From positions 1 to 64,000 of the forward strand of contig MZZL01000117.1 of assembly GCA_002749535.1 (NCBI GenBank): a DNA stretch of 64,000 nucleotides. Direction: 5' to 3'. Position 1 is the stretch's first letter; each line of letters begins with the position of its first letter. The stretch comes from Apophysomyces variabilis. Lineage: Eukaryota > Mucoromycota > Mucoromycetes > Mucorales > Mucoraceae. The position numbers and the translations under genes were made by a program. Below the pieces are notes generated by a model. It worked only from the letters and a program-made list of their open reading frames with translations, was not told where the DNA came from and searched no databases. Positions 11,401-22,910 of this stretch are shown piece after piece.

Positions 11401-12950
11401 CTTGAACTAGGAAGGAAAAAGAAGAAGCTTAAAGAAGAAAAGTGTAAAAGAAGATTGGAATAAAAGAAGGAAAACGATCAAACATGTACGACAGAATAAC
11501 TTTGTCATAAATGACTGAATCATTATGATTAAGACCGTAATAAATTGATGTGGGTATCTCTTCCGTTACCAAGGGAAACCATCTGACGCTCCTCTGACCA
11601 TGATCAATACCGTTGGATGAATCGTCGTTAAATGTTCTCAAAAAAGATTTGATGTGTCGATCATTTAACGCACAATTACACTGCTCGTAATTGTTCTCCT
11701 TATGTATTATTTAGTTGCTTAGGTAGCTATGTTTACCTTCGAGTCTGGTTCGTTCTTATGACAACAGTGGTCAACGAAATCTCCATGTCCAGTATGTAGA
11801 GTGATTGCTTGTATAAAGATATTCATATTTCACAGGTTCATGCTATCTTGATTAACGAAGGAATAAGTATTCAAATGTGCATTGATCGCAGCGACGCAGT
11901 TATACATATACGTGGCGAAATGGATGGCCTATGCGTTGAAAGCGCTACCAAGCAACGTGGCAGAATAGTAAGACAATATTTATTGGATCACCGAGAATGT
12001 TAGTGCCTAAGCAAGTTGGGATAATGTATTATGAAAACAAAGCAAAAACATGCGAAGTAAGTGTCTTTCAAGCAAAGTCAATATGGCGATAATTCCTCAA
12101 AGGACATTTCGCAGTTTGACTATTTCCCAAGAAATCGAGACGAGGTTACCCAGCAAATACATCCCAATAGTATAGCAAAGACTATTCAGATCAATGTCTG
12201 TTTTTCGGCCTCTTCACTGCTTGTTAGGTATCCGGAGAAACAAAATAGCTTTCTCTCACATGCTGCAGTGGTGGAAAAAGCGGATCGTGCAGGATCAAAG
12301 TTTCCTGTCACGGCTTTTACGAATAAAGACACCGTTGTCTAAGGATGGTCAGCCTTGGCCCGCTCGCTTCGCAGCGCGCCCGCCTTCCCCCCTCCCGCAC
12401 CCCATCATCCCACCGCACCTACCTCCCATACCCATCTACCGCAGCCCCCCAATCGCGCCACCCAGCCATTTGGTGTCAGGTATAGGTTCATTAAACACAT
12501 ATTGCAGCAACGGTGGAAGTAATCTTTGAAGCTGCTTACGCAGCTTCTCCTGGCCTAAGTACGAAAAGCTATTCTCAGTGCTTGAAGAGACAATTGTGTC
12601 AGAGGTTGATATGGAAACGATTGTTGAAAACCTATTCCAAGTTCATGAAGAGACTATTGGCCGGCTGTTATTGTTATTTGTAAAGCTGTATACAGTATTC
12701 TCAGGATAGTACGGGCAGAAGTAGAAAGGAGGGCAAGAGCGAGGCATTAAAACGATGTTTGAAACAATGTGTACGATGATAAACAAACAAAAGGGCGCCG
12801 TCTTCCTTCCTTTCCTTTTTATAACCATGAGTTGTTTTTTTTCAGTGTGCTGGAGACTATGTTTTTGATTGTAAAGCATTGCAATGATCACACTCATCTT
12901 TCTGTTTTTGTGTATTGAGAGAGATTTTCAAAGACAAAAGAAGAAGTGGC
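11401..12950. other. no recognisable gene; contains one GC-rich patch
   Basis: Only short open frames occur (for example 11809-12003 and 12061-12342, plus), and none resembles a known family. The upstream flank of the Fanzor-like gene (11401-11640) is AT-rich. The patch at 12354-12470 is described separately. Confidence 0.3.
12354..12470. other. GC-rich, C-rich patch of foreign composition
   Basis: About 115 bases are strongly C-rich and start with alternating GCGC-type words (CGCTTCGCAGCGCGCCCGCC), then runs of CCC separated by A or T. The flanks on both sides return at once to AT-rich fungal sequence. No protein frame or repeat partner is seen in the window. Confidence 0.5.
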
Positions 12951-12953
12951 ATA

Positions 12954-13856
12954 TCAAAGATTCACTTGGTTCATCGAAAAACTGAGGTTCACACAACAAA
13001 TCATCTCAGTTACCATGGTCTTTGAGCTTCGATTGATACAGTTTACGTACCAATCCAGAAACTTGGACACCTTCATTCCCTGCTTCCAACCAAGTAGATG
13101 CAAGACGCATATACAGGTTCGATTGGTGAGCAATGAAGGATAAGGAAAATTAGTCATTCATTGACACTTGGTAAATACCGGGCTTAAAGCCTTATCCAAT
13201 TGACTCATGGACCCATTTTTGCCTGCAGACTTTAGACTGGCCTGGACAATTCTAGATGGGGAAACCTATGTCTCAAACTTTTCAAAAACCACAAATGCGA
13301 TGCGATCAAAAAGTTCCATAACTGAGTATTTCTTAGCTTGCCGACACCAATACTATTGACAAGCGGCAAATTGTTAATATTGGTTTTGTACGTTGCATCA
13401 ATTACAACAGCCTTGGGTAATAGCATTGTTTCTTGTATGCTGCCTCATGACCGAAGAAAAGTATGTCCGGTTGTTCGTTATGGTTAATCTTTGTGCCCAG
13501 TTCCGCACTTTCTATTTGCAAGAATTGCACACTTAACAAAGTCATTTTTGTGGTGGCCATGCAGCAATTAGCCGATGTTGTACAACGTTTTTCTTTCTAG
13601 CACACATTGTCCAGCATCGCCCATCATTTTTTATATATACTGTGATTGTTTGTTTCTTGCTCGTCATGGGTGTCATAGGCTCAAGCATCTTCGATTGTTG
13701 CTTTTGCGATACTGCTGATGGAGAATAGGAATCGGTGTCAATAAAATAGTTGCGGTGATTTAATGCCGTAACGCAGAGGACTATCCACCTCTTAGTTCGT
13801 GGTCTTACAAACAAAGGCGACAAACATCCGCAATATGTTTCCTTCGTTATTTCCAC
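12954..13856 (-). pseudogene. MULE-type (Mutator-like) transposase remnant
   Basis: Read on the minus strand, about 13445 to 13320 gives IQETMLLPKAVVIDATYKTN followed by NLPLVNSIGV. This is the first catalytic segment of MULE transposases, whose DATYKTN box carries the first Asp. Further on (13100-12960) SKFLDWYVNCINRSSKTMV then TEM fits the W...L...vivTD segment holding the second catalytic residue, here TE instead of TD. Upstream, 13542-13856 may be the decayed N-terminal DNA-binding part. Frames are broken at about 13160-13230 and 13430-13540. No terminal inverted repeats could be matched by eye. Confidence 0.6.
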
Positions 13857-15701
13857 GTGCTGACGATCTTCGCCCGCTCATTCCGCTATTTGGCACCGTA
13901 AACACGCTGAATATAAAGGTATCTACTGTTATTACGGTTCGTAGCAACGGAGAGGTTCAATCTTTTAGCTTGGCTTGGACGATGTAAAAAACTTATTTCT
14001 TCGCATCGCATTAAGTTAAGCGTTGTTATTCAATAAATAAAGAACGTAAAGCAAATGGAAAATATGTCAAAGATATTCCACTATATGATGTTATTGGTTT
14101 GGTTGTTAATCTGCGATATCTATATCGACCGAAAGGTGTTTTATAGATAGCGGAGAGAAATGCGCTTACAAGAAATTTCACGGGGGTTCACTTCGGTAAG
14201 GGATACTTCACCATACAACACCCCGCTCTTCCCGTACTACACTCCACCCTTTTTATGGTAATTATCACTTACCTCCATTTCAATAAGCGTCCGCATTTTG
14301 GGGGAGGGATTGATTTGCCTCACTGGAGTGTCTCGCAATAGCAATCTCACAATTGGAACACTCTTGAAAAAAAAAAATAAAGACAGTTTGCATCACTACT
14401 TTAATAGATACTGGCGCTACATTGAAGTATATAAGAAGGCTTGGAATGAAGAAAGGCCCGCTGCTAAGGCTAAGAGATTAGACAGCTTTTCAACACAGAG
14501 TTGGAAGAGCGAAGGAATGGATGCTGTCTTATAGTCTTTTCTGCTAGTCAATGTCCGGTGTGATTCTGAAGTAGTCGGAGACTAAGAACTGAGTAACCAT
14601 TGTATATTTTTTTCAAAGTTGAAAGCACAAATTCTATGATTTGGTAAATGGTAACGGACCTCCTTAAGCATTGATTATCCAGTCAAAGCAATGTTGCCTT
14701 GCGTAACGGACGGTTTTCCGCAATACCCGATAGATAAGTAAGGCTTGGTAACACAGGAAAGCATTACCATGTCAAGTCTGCAGCGAAAACAAGAACTATT
14801 CATATTGGTGCATAATGACATATATTGGTCCATAATGTAAAAAGGAAAAAGCAATGACGGGATTTCGGAAAGGAAGCAAAGTTGCCTCAATTTGCTTTTT
14901 TCGGTTTAGACTATTACTTATCAAATGGTCCTTTGAGGAAAGAAAAAATAATCAACACTTATGCAGTGGGCTATAACGAAGCTTATTTGATGACGGGCGG
15001 AATTCATCCGAAGTAAGGCTGTTGGGTTGCTACACTTGTGCCACGATCCAGTGTCATACGTTCTCGGACTTTTTTAGACTAAAGAGAAACAGGAAGGAAA
15101 AACAGTAGGACAACAAGGTGCATACATTGAATAACAGAGAAGAGAAAGATAAAGTGTTACTTGTATATATATATATATTATGCCATCTTTATGGCGAGGA
15201 CAAAGCCCTGCAGCGAAAAAATGAAGTATGGACACGCTGTGTTTATGGTATGGTGGTACTCATTTTTATAGTCCTTTCCTGGGACCACTGTGCTGCGCAT
15301 ACATGAGTATGTGTGTTGATGTGGGTAATGCGTTATATAGTGTCTTTCCTCCGTTTCTCTTTCTCTCTCTGTGTGTCTCTCTCTCTCTCTTTTTTCCCTC
15401 CCCCCCTCCTTTCTCCCTTTCCCCTTTCAGTTACTTAGTTTTTACAGTACTCTTTTTTTTCTCTTCATCTTTCTCTTTCTCTTTCTTTCTAACTTTACAC
15501 TTTTTCTCTTTATCTTTCCCTTTATACATCTTTTCTCTTTCAAAGAAATAGGCATTTTTTAAAAAACCGATTGTACGCTCATCCCTTTTTCATTTCTCTC
15601 ATCCTACTTTTCGGCGCACAGTAGAAAACACAGAAGATCATTTCATCCATCTTACCGACATATCCATCCAAACCTTCATATTACATTACTAAATCATCCA
15701 A
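13857..15701. other. intergenic, no recognisable gene
   Basis: AT-rich sequence with short open frames only (for example 14298-14534, plus) and no recognisable motif. A TA microsatellite lies at 15168-15180. The last 350 bases before the RNA-binding-protein gene are a pyrimidine-rich promoter or leader, listed separately. Confidence 0.35.
15355..15545 (+). promoter_or_regulatory. CT-rich tract upstream of the Rrm4-like gene
   Basis: An almost pure pyrimidine run on the plus strand (CTCTCT and TTTCTTT words) lies 160-350 bases before the start codon at 15702. Such tracts are common in fungal promoters and leaders. No TATA box is obvious. The function is inferred from position only. Confidence 0.4.
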
Positions 15702-16608
15702 ATGAAGACCATGCATCCATCTCCAGCTTTCGTCGACTTACCACGGAAACATCACTCTAAACCAATCGAAAATCCATCTTATCGCCAACATGCATCAAAG
15801 ATGCAGATGCAAGATCCAAGATCATATGATTCCCTCTACGGTTATGGTGAATTCCTGGTATCCGAAAGACTCTATCTGGAGAGATTACCAAGCTCAGTTC
15901 ATGAAACTGACATTAGGGAGCTCTTACGAAGCTGCCAGCCAATACAGTAAGACCTTGGATGACCATTTCCATTTTCTTTTTAAAACTTGCATCATCCTCT
16001 TTTTTCTTTTAATACATATTCTATAGGGTAAAACTGTACCCTAATGTAGATCATTCAAATGGATATGTGGAGTTTGCCAGCAAGGAGCAAGGTAAACGAT
16101 AGTGCCAAAAAGAAAAGGAAAAAGGAGGGGTTGTGGGACTATTTTATAACTCACCCTTTTCCCACTTGAAAGCTGATCGCGCTTATACACTTTTCAATGG
16201 TGCCAAAATCGGAAACCAGATTCGTTTCCAACCAAAAATTGCTCCTCCCGGATATAATGATCCTGAAGCAACAGCAGGTTTACTACAGATTGAAAATCTA
16301 CCAGAGAATACAAAAGACCATACACTCTACGATATCTTTCGTCGCTTCGGACCTATGAATGTCTGCAAAATCATTGTTGACGATGGTGCTGTCTTTCGAG
16401 GAAATGCACTGGTTCAATACTTTAGAGAAGAAGCTGCTGACATGGCTGTTACAGTGATGGCAAGTTTCAATGAAAATGAATGACCACACCGTCTTTCTAA
16501 TAACTTTTCATCTTTCCCTTTCCCTTTCACTACTTTCTTTTTTAGAACAGAAAAATTATTCATGGCAACGTCATGTAAGTGAATACCTCCTCCCTTCTTC
16601 CCCCCCTC

Positions 16609-16644
<36 letters not shown>

Positions 16645-18537
16645 CTCTCTCACTCTCACACACACTCTTCGTTTTCACTTCTTCCGATTTATTCTTTTTT
16701 TAGTGCTGTATTTCCCCTTGTTTCAAAAAAACCACAGCTTACCATTACAAGTGCCGCCGGTTCGCAAGTATATCATCCTGACAATATGGTACATCATCCT
16801 TGCGTACAAGAGAAAATAGGTCACTCACAGGAAATCAGATAAACAAAATGACGACAACAACCACCTCCGCGAGAAAACCTCCCAACAAACCAAGTCAACC
16901 CATGATTGACTATACAAATTTATACATCAAAAATTTGGATCTTAATGTGAAGAGTTCTGATCTCTTTAACCACTTTCGCAAATTCGGTCGGATCATCTCT
17001 GCTCGGGTTATGACCAATGCAGAAACAAAAGTATCCAAAGGATTTGGTTTCGTCAGTTTCAGTAAAGCAGAAGAAGCATACAGAGCCTTGAAAGAAATGA
17101 ATAGAACAACCATCAATACAAAGCAAATCATTGTCGCCTTTCACGAGCCAAAAAAACCTCGGGCCGACAAAGTCAGTCATCCACCTCCACCCATGCCGCA
17201 GCCACAGCCGCCTATCATGGACTTTGTACCCCAAGACATCAACAACAACAACAACAACAACAACAATCCCTATTGCTTCCGCAACCCAAATCGATCGTCA
17301 AAACCACCACAACCACTTTCGGACCTTGGCATCTACATGCATACTCCTCCGCCACCTATGCCTTCTTTACCGCAGCAGCCTGTATTTTTCGGTCATCCCC
17401 CTCCGTACCACGATAATGCATTCACAAACCGCTCACCTATGCCGCTCATTGGCCATGGCTTGCCAGACCAATTTACAAACCTGAACGACAAGGTCTGCGC
17501 CCTCCCCCCTTTTTTTTCAATACTTTCTGCCTCTCAAGTTAGACATGCTTCATTTACTGCTTTTTATTGCTTTTACAGGTCCATCTATCTACCAAGCCAT
17601 CCACTCATAATCTTGCTGCAACTATGTTACCCAATGCTGCTTGTTACACCCCGTCCCTGGCATCACTTGCCTCGGGTGCTTGCATCAACACGTCACCGCC
17701 AGTACCACCTGCCCTACCTGAACCTCACTGTGACACCACCACAACAGATAGACCGATGCTTCATCGTCGAGGCTCCATAGGTTCGATGTCTAGTATCATG
17801 ACCGAAGCCAATTCCCATATCCAACGACAACGCATCAAAGATGCTGTTATCAAATGCGGTGAGACCCACCACGTAGACGATATCGTGGATATGATTCTCA
17901 GCCTCAAACGAAAAGAGCAATCCCTATGTCTCTTCAATCAAGAATACTTGCAAACAAAAATTGACCTAGCCAAAGGGGCCATAGAAGCCTTTCAAGAAGA
18001 ACATGGAGAAAATCATCAACTATCTCATTCGCCAACCCTTACCACCTTTTCATCTCCATCGTCTTCACACTCCAAGAAGGAATCTCCCCTCTCATCTTCA
18101 TTCAAACATTGCCCAGATACTTTATTCGTCAGTCCGCCATCCACCGTCTCCTCCTCACAAAAGTTGACAGAACAGACTTCTTCGCCAACACCATCCAATA
18201 GTGAATACCACGAAATTGTCAGTTTGCTCAGCTCTATGGAAAACCTTTCCACGGTCGAAAAAAAACAAAGACTCGGAGACAAACTTTTCCCGCGCGTGAA
18301 GGTAACAAAAAAGAGAACAGACTATTTCTTCAACGATTTCGATCGCTTATCAACCTTGTCATTTTCTTTCTGTTGCTTGTATAGGCCACGGGAGTGAGGC
18401 ATGCTCCTAAAATTACTATTCGACTTCTGGATACTGTGCCATTAGAGGAATTAGCATTTTCCATGTGCAAAGAGGAAATTTTAAAATCAAAAGTGGAAGC
18501 CATCGCCAACTCGTTGAAAGAATCTCGAAATGCTTGA
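15702..18537 (+). CDS. Rrm4-like RNA-binding protein (three RRMs, C-terminal MLLE-like domains)
   Basis: The likely role is to bind mRNAs and carry them on moving endosomes, as Rrm4 does in Ustilago. Eight exons give 739 residues: 15702-15946, 16027-16091, 16173-16459, 16546-16574, 16704-16767, 16839-17492, 17579-18301, 18385-18537; all phases agree. RRM1 begins with ERLYLERLPSSVHETDI. RRM2 follows (GLLQIENLPENTKDHTLYDI) and ends VMNRKIIHG. RRM3 begins NLYIKNLDLNVKSSDL with RNP1 KGFGFVSF. A proline-rich linker with a run of nine Asn comes next. The C-terminus has two helical MLLE/PABC-like segments: KDAVIKCGETHHVDDIVDMI to CLFNQEYLQTKIDLAKGA, and LSTVEKKQRLGDKLFPRVK continuing to KITIRLLDTVPLEELA. 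A plain poly(A)-binding protein would have four RRMs and one MLLE, so Rrm4 fits better. The third intron uses a GC donor (GCAAGT at 16460). Confidence 0.85.
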
Positions 18538-18576
18538 TAGGGATTTGCAGTTATAGCGCATAGCTTTATGATAAGA

Positions 18577-18582
18577 ATAAAT
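18577..18582 (+). terminator. AATAAA polyadenylation signal
   Basis: The hexamer lies 40 bases after the TGA of the Rrm4-like gene and just before the convergent NFX1-type gene, whose stop is at 18606. The two genes have almost no spacer, so their 3' untranslated regions must be short or overlapping. Confidence 0.55.
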
Positions 18583-18605
18583 ACGATGCCAAAATTCTTT
18601 TTCTT

Positions 18606-21600
18606 TTATTCTTCATGCACCGGGGGCGCAGTCATTTCTAAGTTCGTGGTGGGATAAAACTGTGGTTGGCTGATCTCCTCTGCCCATGCGTCGTCCGTCT
18701 TTTTGGTATCACCGCCCACTAACATCCATTCGTTGTCTTCCCCAACCGACAACAATGCGTTGAATGTATTAGTATCTCTTGAAGAGGTGGTTGTTGTTGT
18801 CTTTTCGTTCGTAACGTTCTTCTGTACCGGTTTTTCCGACCAGGTGACAACTCCTGTCTGATCAACCCAACAACAATCAACACGGGCAGCTGTAGATTCC
18901 ACAAGAGCTGACTTGACAGTTTTCTTCAGCTTCCACACAATATTCTCTTTTTCTTCGATTGATATCTCGTTACTCAATGTAGGAATAACAACTGCATCAG
19001 ATTCGTTCATCCACCGGGTTACAAACTTGGTGTCTTCTAAGAGGGTGCGCAAAGCTGCGTCAAGCTCGAACTGCGTAAGTCCGAATACGAGGTCCGAAAG
19101 ATATAAAGCGTTTACAGGTTGCCGTGATGTCTTTGCAACAGATACAACCTCCGGAGTTTGCAGAACAGGTGGACGATTTGCAGCGGGATCATAAGCAGCT
19201 TTGGACAGGAGAATAGGTGGAATACGACAATCACCAATTGTTTTCCGAATGACAACACTACGTTGAGGTTCAGGATCAACCGCCTCTGTCGCAACGTTAA
19301 AATGGACACAGTAGCGATGGATGAATCGTCGAAAAGCGCTCCGCATAGGCTTACAGTACAACGTCGGCTTGTTCGACTGAACAAAGTTCAACAGCATATT
19401 CTCGGCTTGCTTACACCAGCCCGGATTTTCGAGATAGAAATCGCGCAAAGAATCATCATAATAACCCATGTCGTCTGCGGATGGTACCTCTCCTGCACCA
19501 TCTTCACGATTGATATCCAAAGCCATTGCCAGCTTACGATTTCTCTCCACCTTTGCACAAAAATCGTTGCATTCTAGTGTTTGCTTGGAACCACTTGAGT
19601 CCGCTGTCGCGTTACACGGAATGGAAAGCGAGTTCTGGCCGCAACTACACGTGGCCCGTACCCTAGCATCGCATGGTTCTTTCTCGGGACAAGGTGAGTC
19701 TCCGTGACATTTGCTTTTGCATGGGTGCCCACAGCTTCGCGTGTCATTGCAGGATTGATTACAAGCTTCATTTTCCGTCAGACAGGGCCCGTTGTGGCAC
19801 GTCTTTGCACACAGATGTTTCCCACAGCTCAAAGGCTTGCCGCACAGCCTTCCACATCGAGGACCCTCGCGATAACAAGGCACGTTCTTCAGTTCGGTCT
19901 TACCGCAAACGCACGTGCGTGTGATTAATATAGAACAGGGCGGACAGGGCTCATCGTCCGGATGACAGTTGTGTTGCAGTAGTCGGATATGCCCACAAGC
20001 CGCAGGGCGTATACAAGGGTGCGGACACGGCGGCAATTTCATACCACAACGGACAGGTGGTTCTAATCTGGTTCTTCCGCAATGGCAAGTAACGTCCTCG
20101 AATGTTGCTTCTATAGATTTTTGTTACACATGGATAAGTACATTCTCCTCAAGTTATCATACCTAGACAAGGGTCGCACTTGTTCTTGTGACAGCTCGCT
20201 TGGCATTTGTGTATACCGCAGTTTAGCGTGCGCCCGCAAACCTCGGGACATTCATGGAAACTGTCTGCTCCTGAGCCAGATTTCTTCTTGCCTTTGTGTT
20301 TCGTCGCTGGACAGCACTCGTTTCCGCACGTATGCCTGCCGCAGTTTCGCATCGAACGGCAAATTTTGTGGCACAGCGGTATTTCACCGCCTGTTTCCTT
20401 ACATACTTCGGAACAAGTGGCTATGGAAGAAGTCGACTGACAACGACATGGCACCTCGACCTTCTGGAAACACGGTCCACACGCACCGAGATGGCAACGA
20501 GCCGTACAAGTATGACCACATTTCAACTCTTTACCGCAGATTGCTTGACAAGTTGGAATATCATCCAAACAATCCTCCCGTTTTCTGCCGCCTAGTAATT
20601 CAGTAATACTCGCTGCACCACATGGGCATGTACGGATAACGCTTGGATCGTACGGACATTTTTGAGGTTTGGTATTACAAGGATGGCATACTTCTTTGCA
20701 GCGATGCTGCCCGCACATATAAGTGCTATACAGAGCATTTAGTTATTGGTGGCAAAGAAGAAAGTATCAAGAAACTTACCTATCACAGATATCTCCGCAG
20801 CTGTAAAATCCAACATGACCATTGTTCTCCACCGCCTTACCCGCACCACAGCGAGCCTTTCGTTCATGTCGGCCACAATAGCATAGTTGTATCTCTTCAA
20901 TAGTGCAAGGTGGGCAGATACCAGCATGACATGCTTCTTTGCAATGATGTTTCCCACAGCCTAACAATTCCCCGCATACTCTCTCGCAAGAATATCCCTT
21001 GGTTGAATAATCGGTGTTAACACATTGCGTCTGCCGACTGCTATTGCCGCAAAAGCATTTTAAAATCGGTCCTATTGCTTTACAAGGAGGACAGGGCCCC
21101 GGATGGCATGGTCTATAGTTTAGCAGGTTAGACAAAGGCTAAAATCGGTTGTAGTTCTAACTTACAGCACACATGGATGAGGACATTGTCTCGGTCGTTT
21201 ACACAATTGGTCACAGCTGTGAGGTGTGAGATATCTACTGGTTTCCGGATCGCGCCGCTTCCCACAGAAACAGAAATAATCTTTGGGAATGGCACTACGT
21301 GTATGCTGGCACCCCGGACAGCGCCAAGATGTTATCAATTTATTCGACGATGTATCTACATGTGTGGTATTTCATGTTAATACAACGGTCTTCACACAGC
21401 TAAGTAAGGTTTAAATTTTTTTTTTTACCTTGTAAGGATTTGCTTGCCCATTTTTGGGCGCAGGTTAAATGGAATACTGCCCAACAACAATCGCAAGCCC
21501 ATGTTTGATGAGCTGGACGTACAATATCGCAACAGATCATGCATTCATAGGCGGAAGTCTTCAGTTCAAACGCCAACATGGATGCGAGATCGTCCGCATC

Positions 21601-22062
21601 AGGGGCCACAAGCTTAGGACCTCGTCGTGGTCTATTATGCTTGGTATTTTTCGTTTGCTCAGACGAAGTAGAGTCTGTAAGGCGGCCCTGAGGTCTATCT
21701 TTGCTAAAACGAGGATTCTTTTTCACCGATGTAGCATTCTCTTTGGGCTCTGGGGTATTCGACTTATTGTTTGAAGCCTGTGCATCTTTACTAGACTGTC
21801 CCTCCGACTGCTCTTCTGCTGAATCACTAGCCTTCTTAGCTTTCGGCTTTCTTTTACGTCTTTGCGTTGAGGTATTGGAGGCATCGGCAGACTGCCGAGT
21901 TGAATTGCCTAGTTCTCTGTCAGCCGGTTCTTTTGCTTTTCGACGTCCACGGCGATTATTTTGCGAAGAGGAATTGGATTTGGTAACTTCGTTTATGTTG
22001 ACATCTTGCTGGGAAACGGGTTCAATGGTGGCTGGCGTAGGGACAGGGACTTGAATGCTCAT
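18606..22062 (-). CDS. fap1: NFX1/FAP1-type zinc-finger protein (RING-like, NFX1 repeats, R3H)
   Basis: The family acts in the nucleus as a DNA-binding regulator with an E3-ligase-like RING finger; yeast Fap1 also binds FKBP12. Five exons (22062-21429, 21355-21166, 21112-20780, 20725-20163, 20110-18606) give 1074 residues with consistent phases. The order is: a basic, Ser-rich N-terminus; a RING/PHD-like finger (ECMICCDIVRPAHQTWACDC, then CWAVFHLTC) at about 180-210; a string of NFX1 Cys-rich repeats such as CHPGPCPPC and CGKHHCKEACHAGICPPC at about 290-760; then an R3H domain with the core RSAFRRFIHRYCVHFNV. The C-terminal region is less conserved and ends PPVHEE. The MSIQ start is the first ATG in frame. 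The length matches the family. Confidence 0.93.
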
Positions 22063-22910
22063 AAAAGGAGGTGTGAAACTGACATTAGGGCATCAGTTGG
22101 ACCTTTTTTATGCGGTTGTGGCGCAGCTGATACCGCAGTCGACTGAGGCGGATGGCGGAGAATTCCAATGATCCAATGCTTTAAGAGTTGAGGGGTTCAT
22201 CAATAGCAGTGCCATCATAAGTTTAATTAACAGTATTCACTCGCTTGATGTCTATAATAAATGTAGTTGTTCCACATACAAACAACACCTCTTGTTCTTT
22301 TCAATAGAAAAAATGAGCAACTTGATACACTGAGAAGGAAGGGGTTCCGTATGCGCCATCTGTTACTTTAAATGGTAATTTATAGGATCAAGAAAGGTGT
22401 TCGTCTAAATAAGCGAAGAATGTACAGTAAAGAAACATCACCTATAGAGGAACATAGGCGATTTTGGTTTTTTTGTTTTCCCGCTTGGCGTGAACAAATA
22501 GAATTGGACATCGTTTCTAATTCCCACTTATATGCTTTTCTAGTCCAGCATGGGGCTGTTTCACACGTCGCTGCTATCCATAAACCGTCCATTAACCCAT
22601 CCATAAACCATCCATAAACTATCCATAAACCATCCACAAATTATTTTGTCGCATAGCCCCGTTGTTTTGTTTCACACACAAGCTTTTTAGAACACGTTAC
22701 AGTTCACTGCAGATCGCACTAGGCGCATTTTTTAAAAAATTATTGGCGCATTGTAACTGTTAATGCATCGCTTGCCTGCTGTGCTGTCGGCTGGGCGCAG
22801 ATAAGGGCAGCAAAGTGGCACATGTTTGATGAAGGCATGTCGCCTTGTTTCATTTGTTTTAGTCGTATCCTCGTTTTCTTTTTCGTCTCTTTATATTATT
22901 GTTTCTTACA
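22063..22910. other. spacer between fap1-like gene and transposase-derived gene
   Basis: This is the shared upstream region of two divergent genes. It contains a 12-base tandem repeat (22575-22636) and a perfect AT palindrome, ATTTTTTAAAAAAT (22729-22742). No further gene is visible. Confidence 0.4.
22575..22636. repeat. short tandem repeat, period about 12
   Basis: About five units of a CATCCATAAAC-type word stand in a row, with small variations between units. It lies about 300 bases upstream of the transposase-derived gene. Confidence 0.7.

Noticed and set aside
11809..12342. Two plus-strand open frames upstream of the Fanzor-like gene, considered as Fanzor or MULE cargo
   Set aside because: No recognisable motif or similarity to either family was found.
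14298..14534. Open frame reading HHYFNRYWRYIEVYKKAWNE
   Set aside because: Protein-like texture, but no family, no neighbouring exons and no start context; not enough to call a gene.
15355..15551. Plus-strand open frames rich in Ser, Phe and Leu
   Set aside because: They are simple translations of a CT-rich tract in front of the Rrm4-like gene.
22380..22637. Minus-strand frame with repeated Met-Asp-Gly-Leu-Trp
   Set aside because: It is a translation of the 12-base tandem repeat; no gene context.
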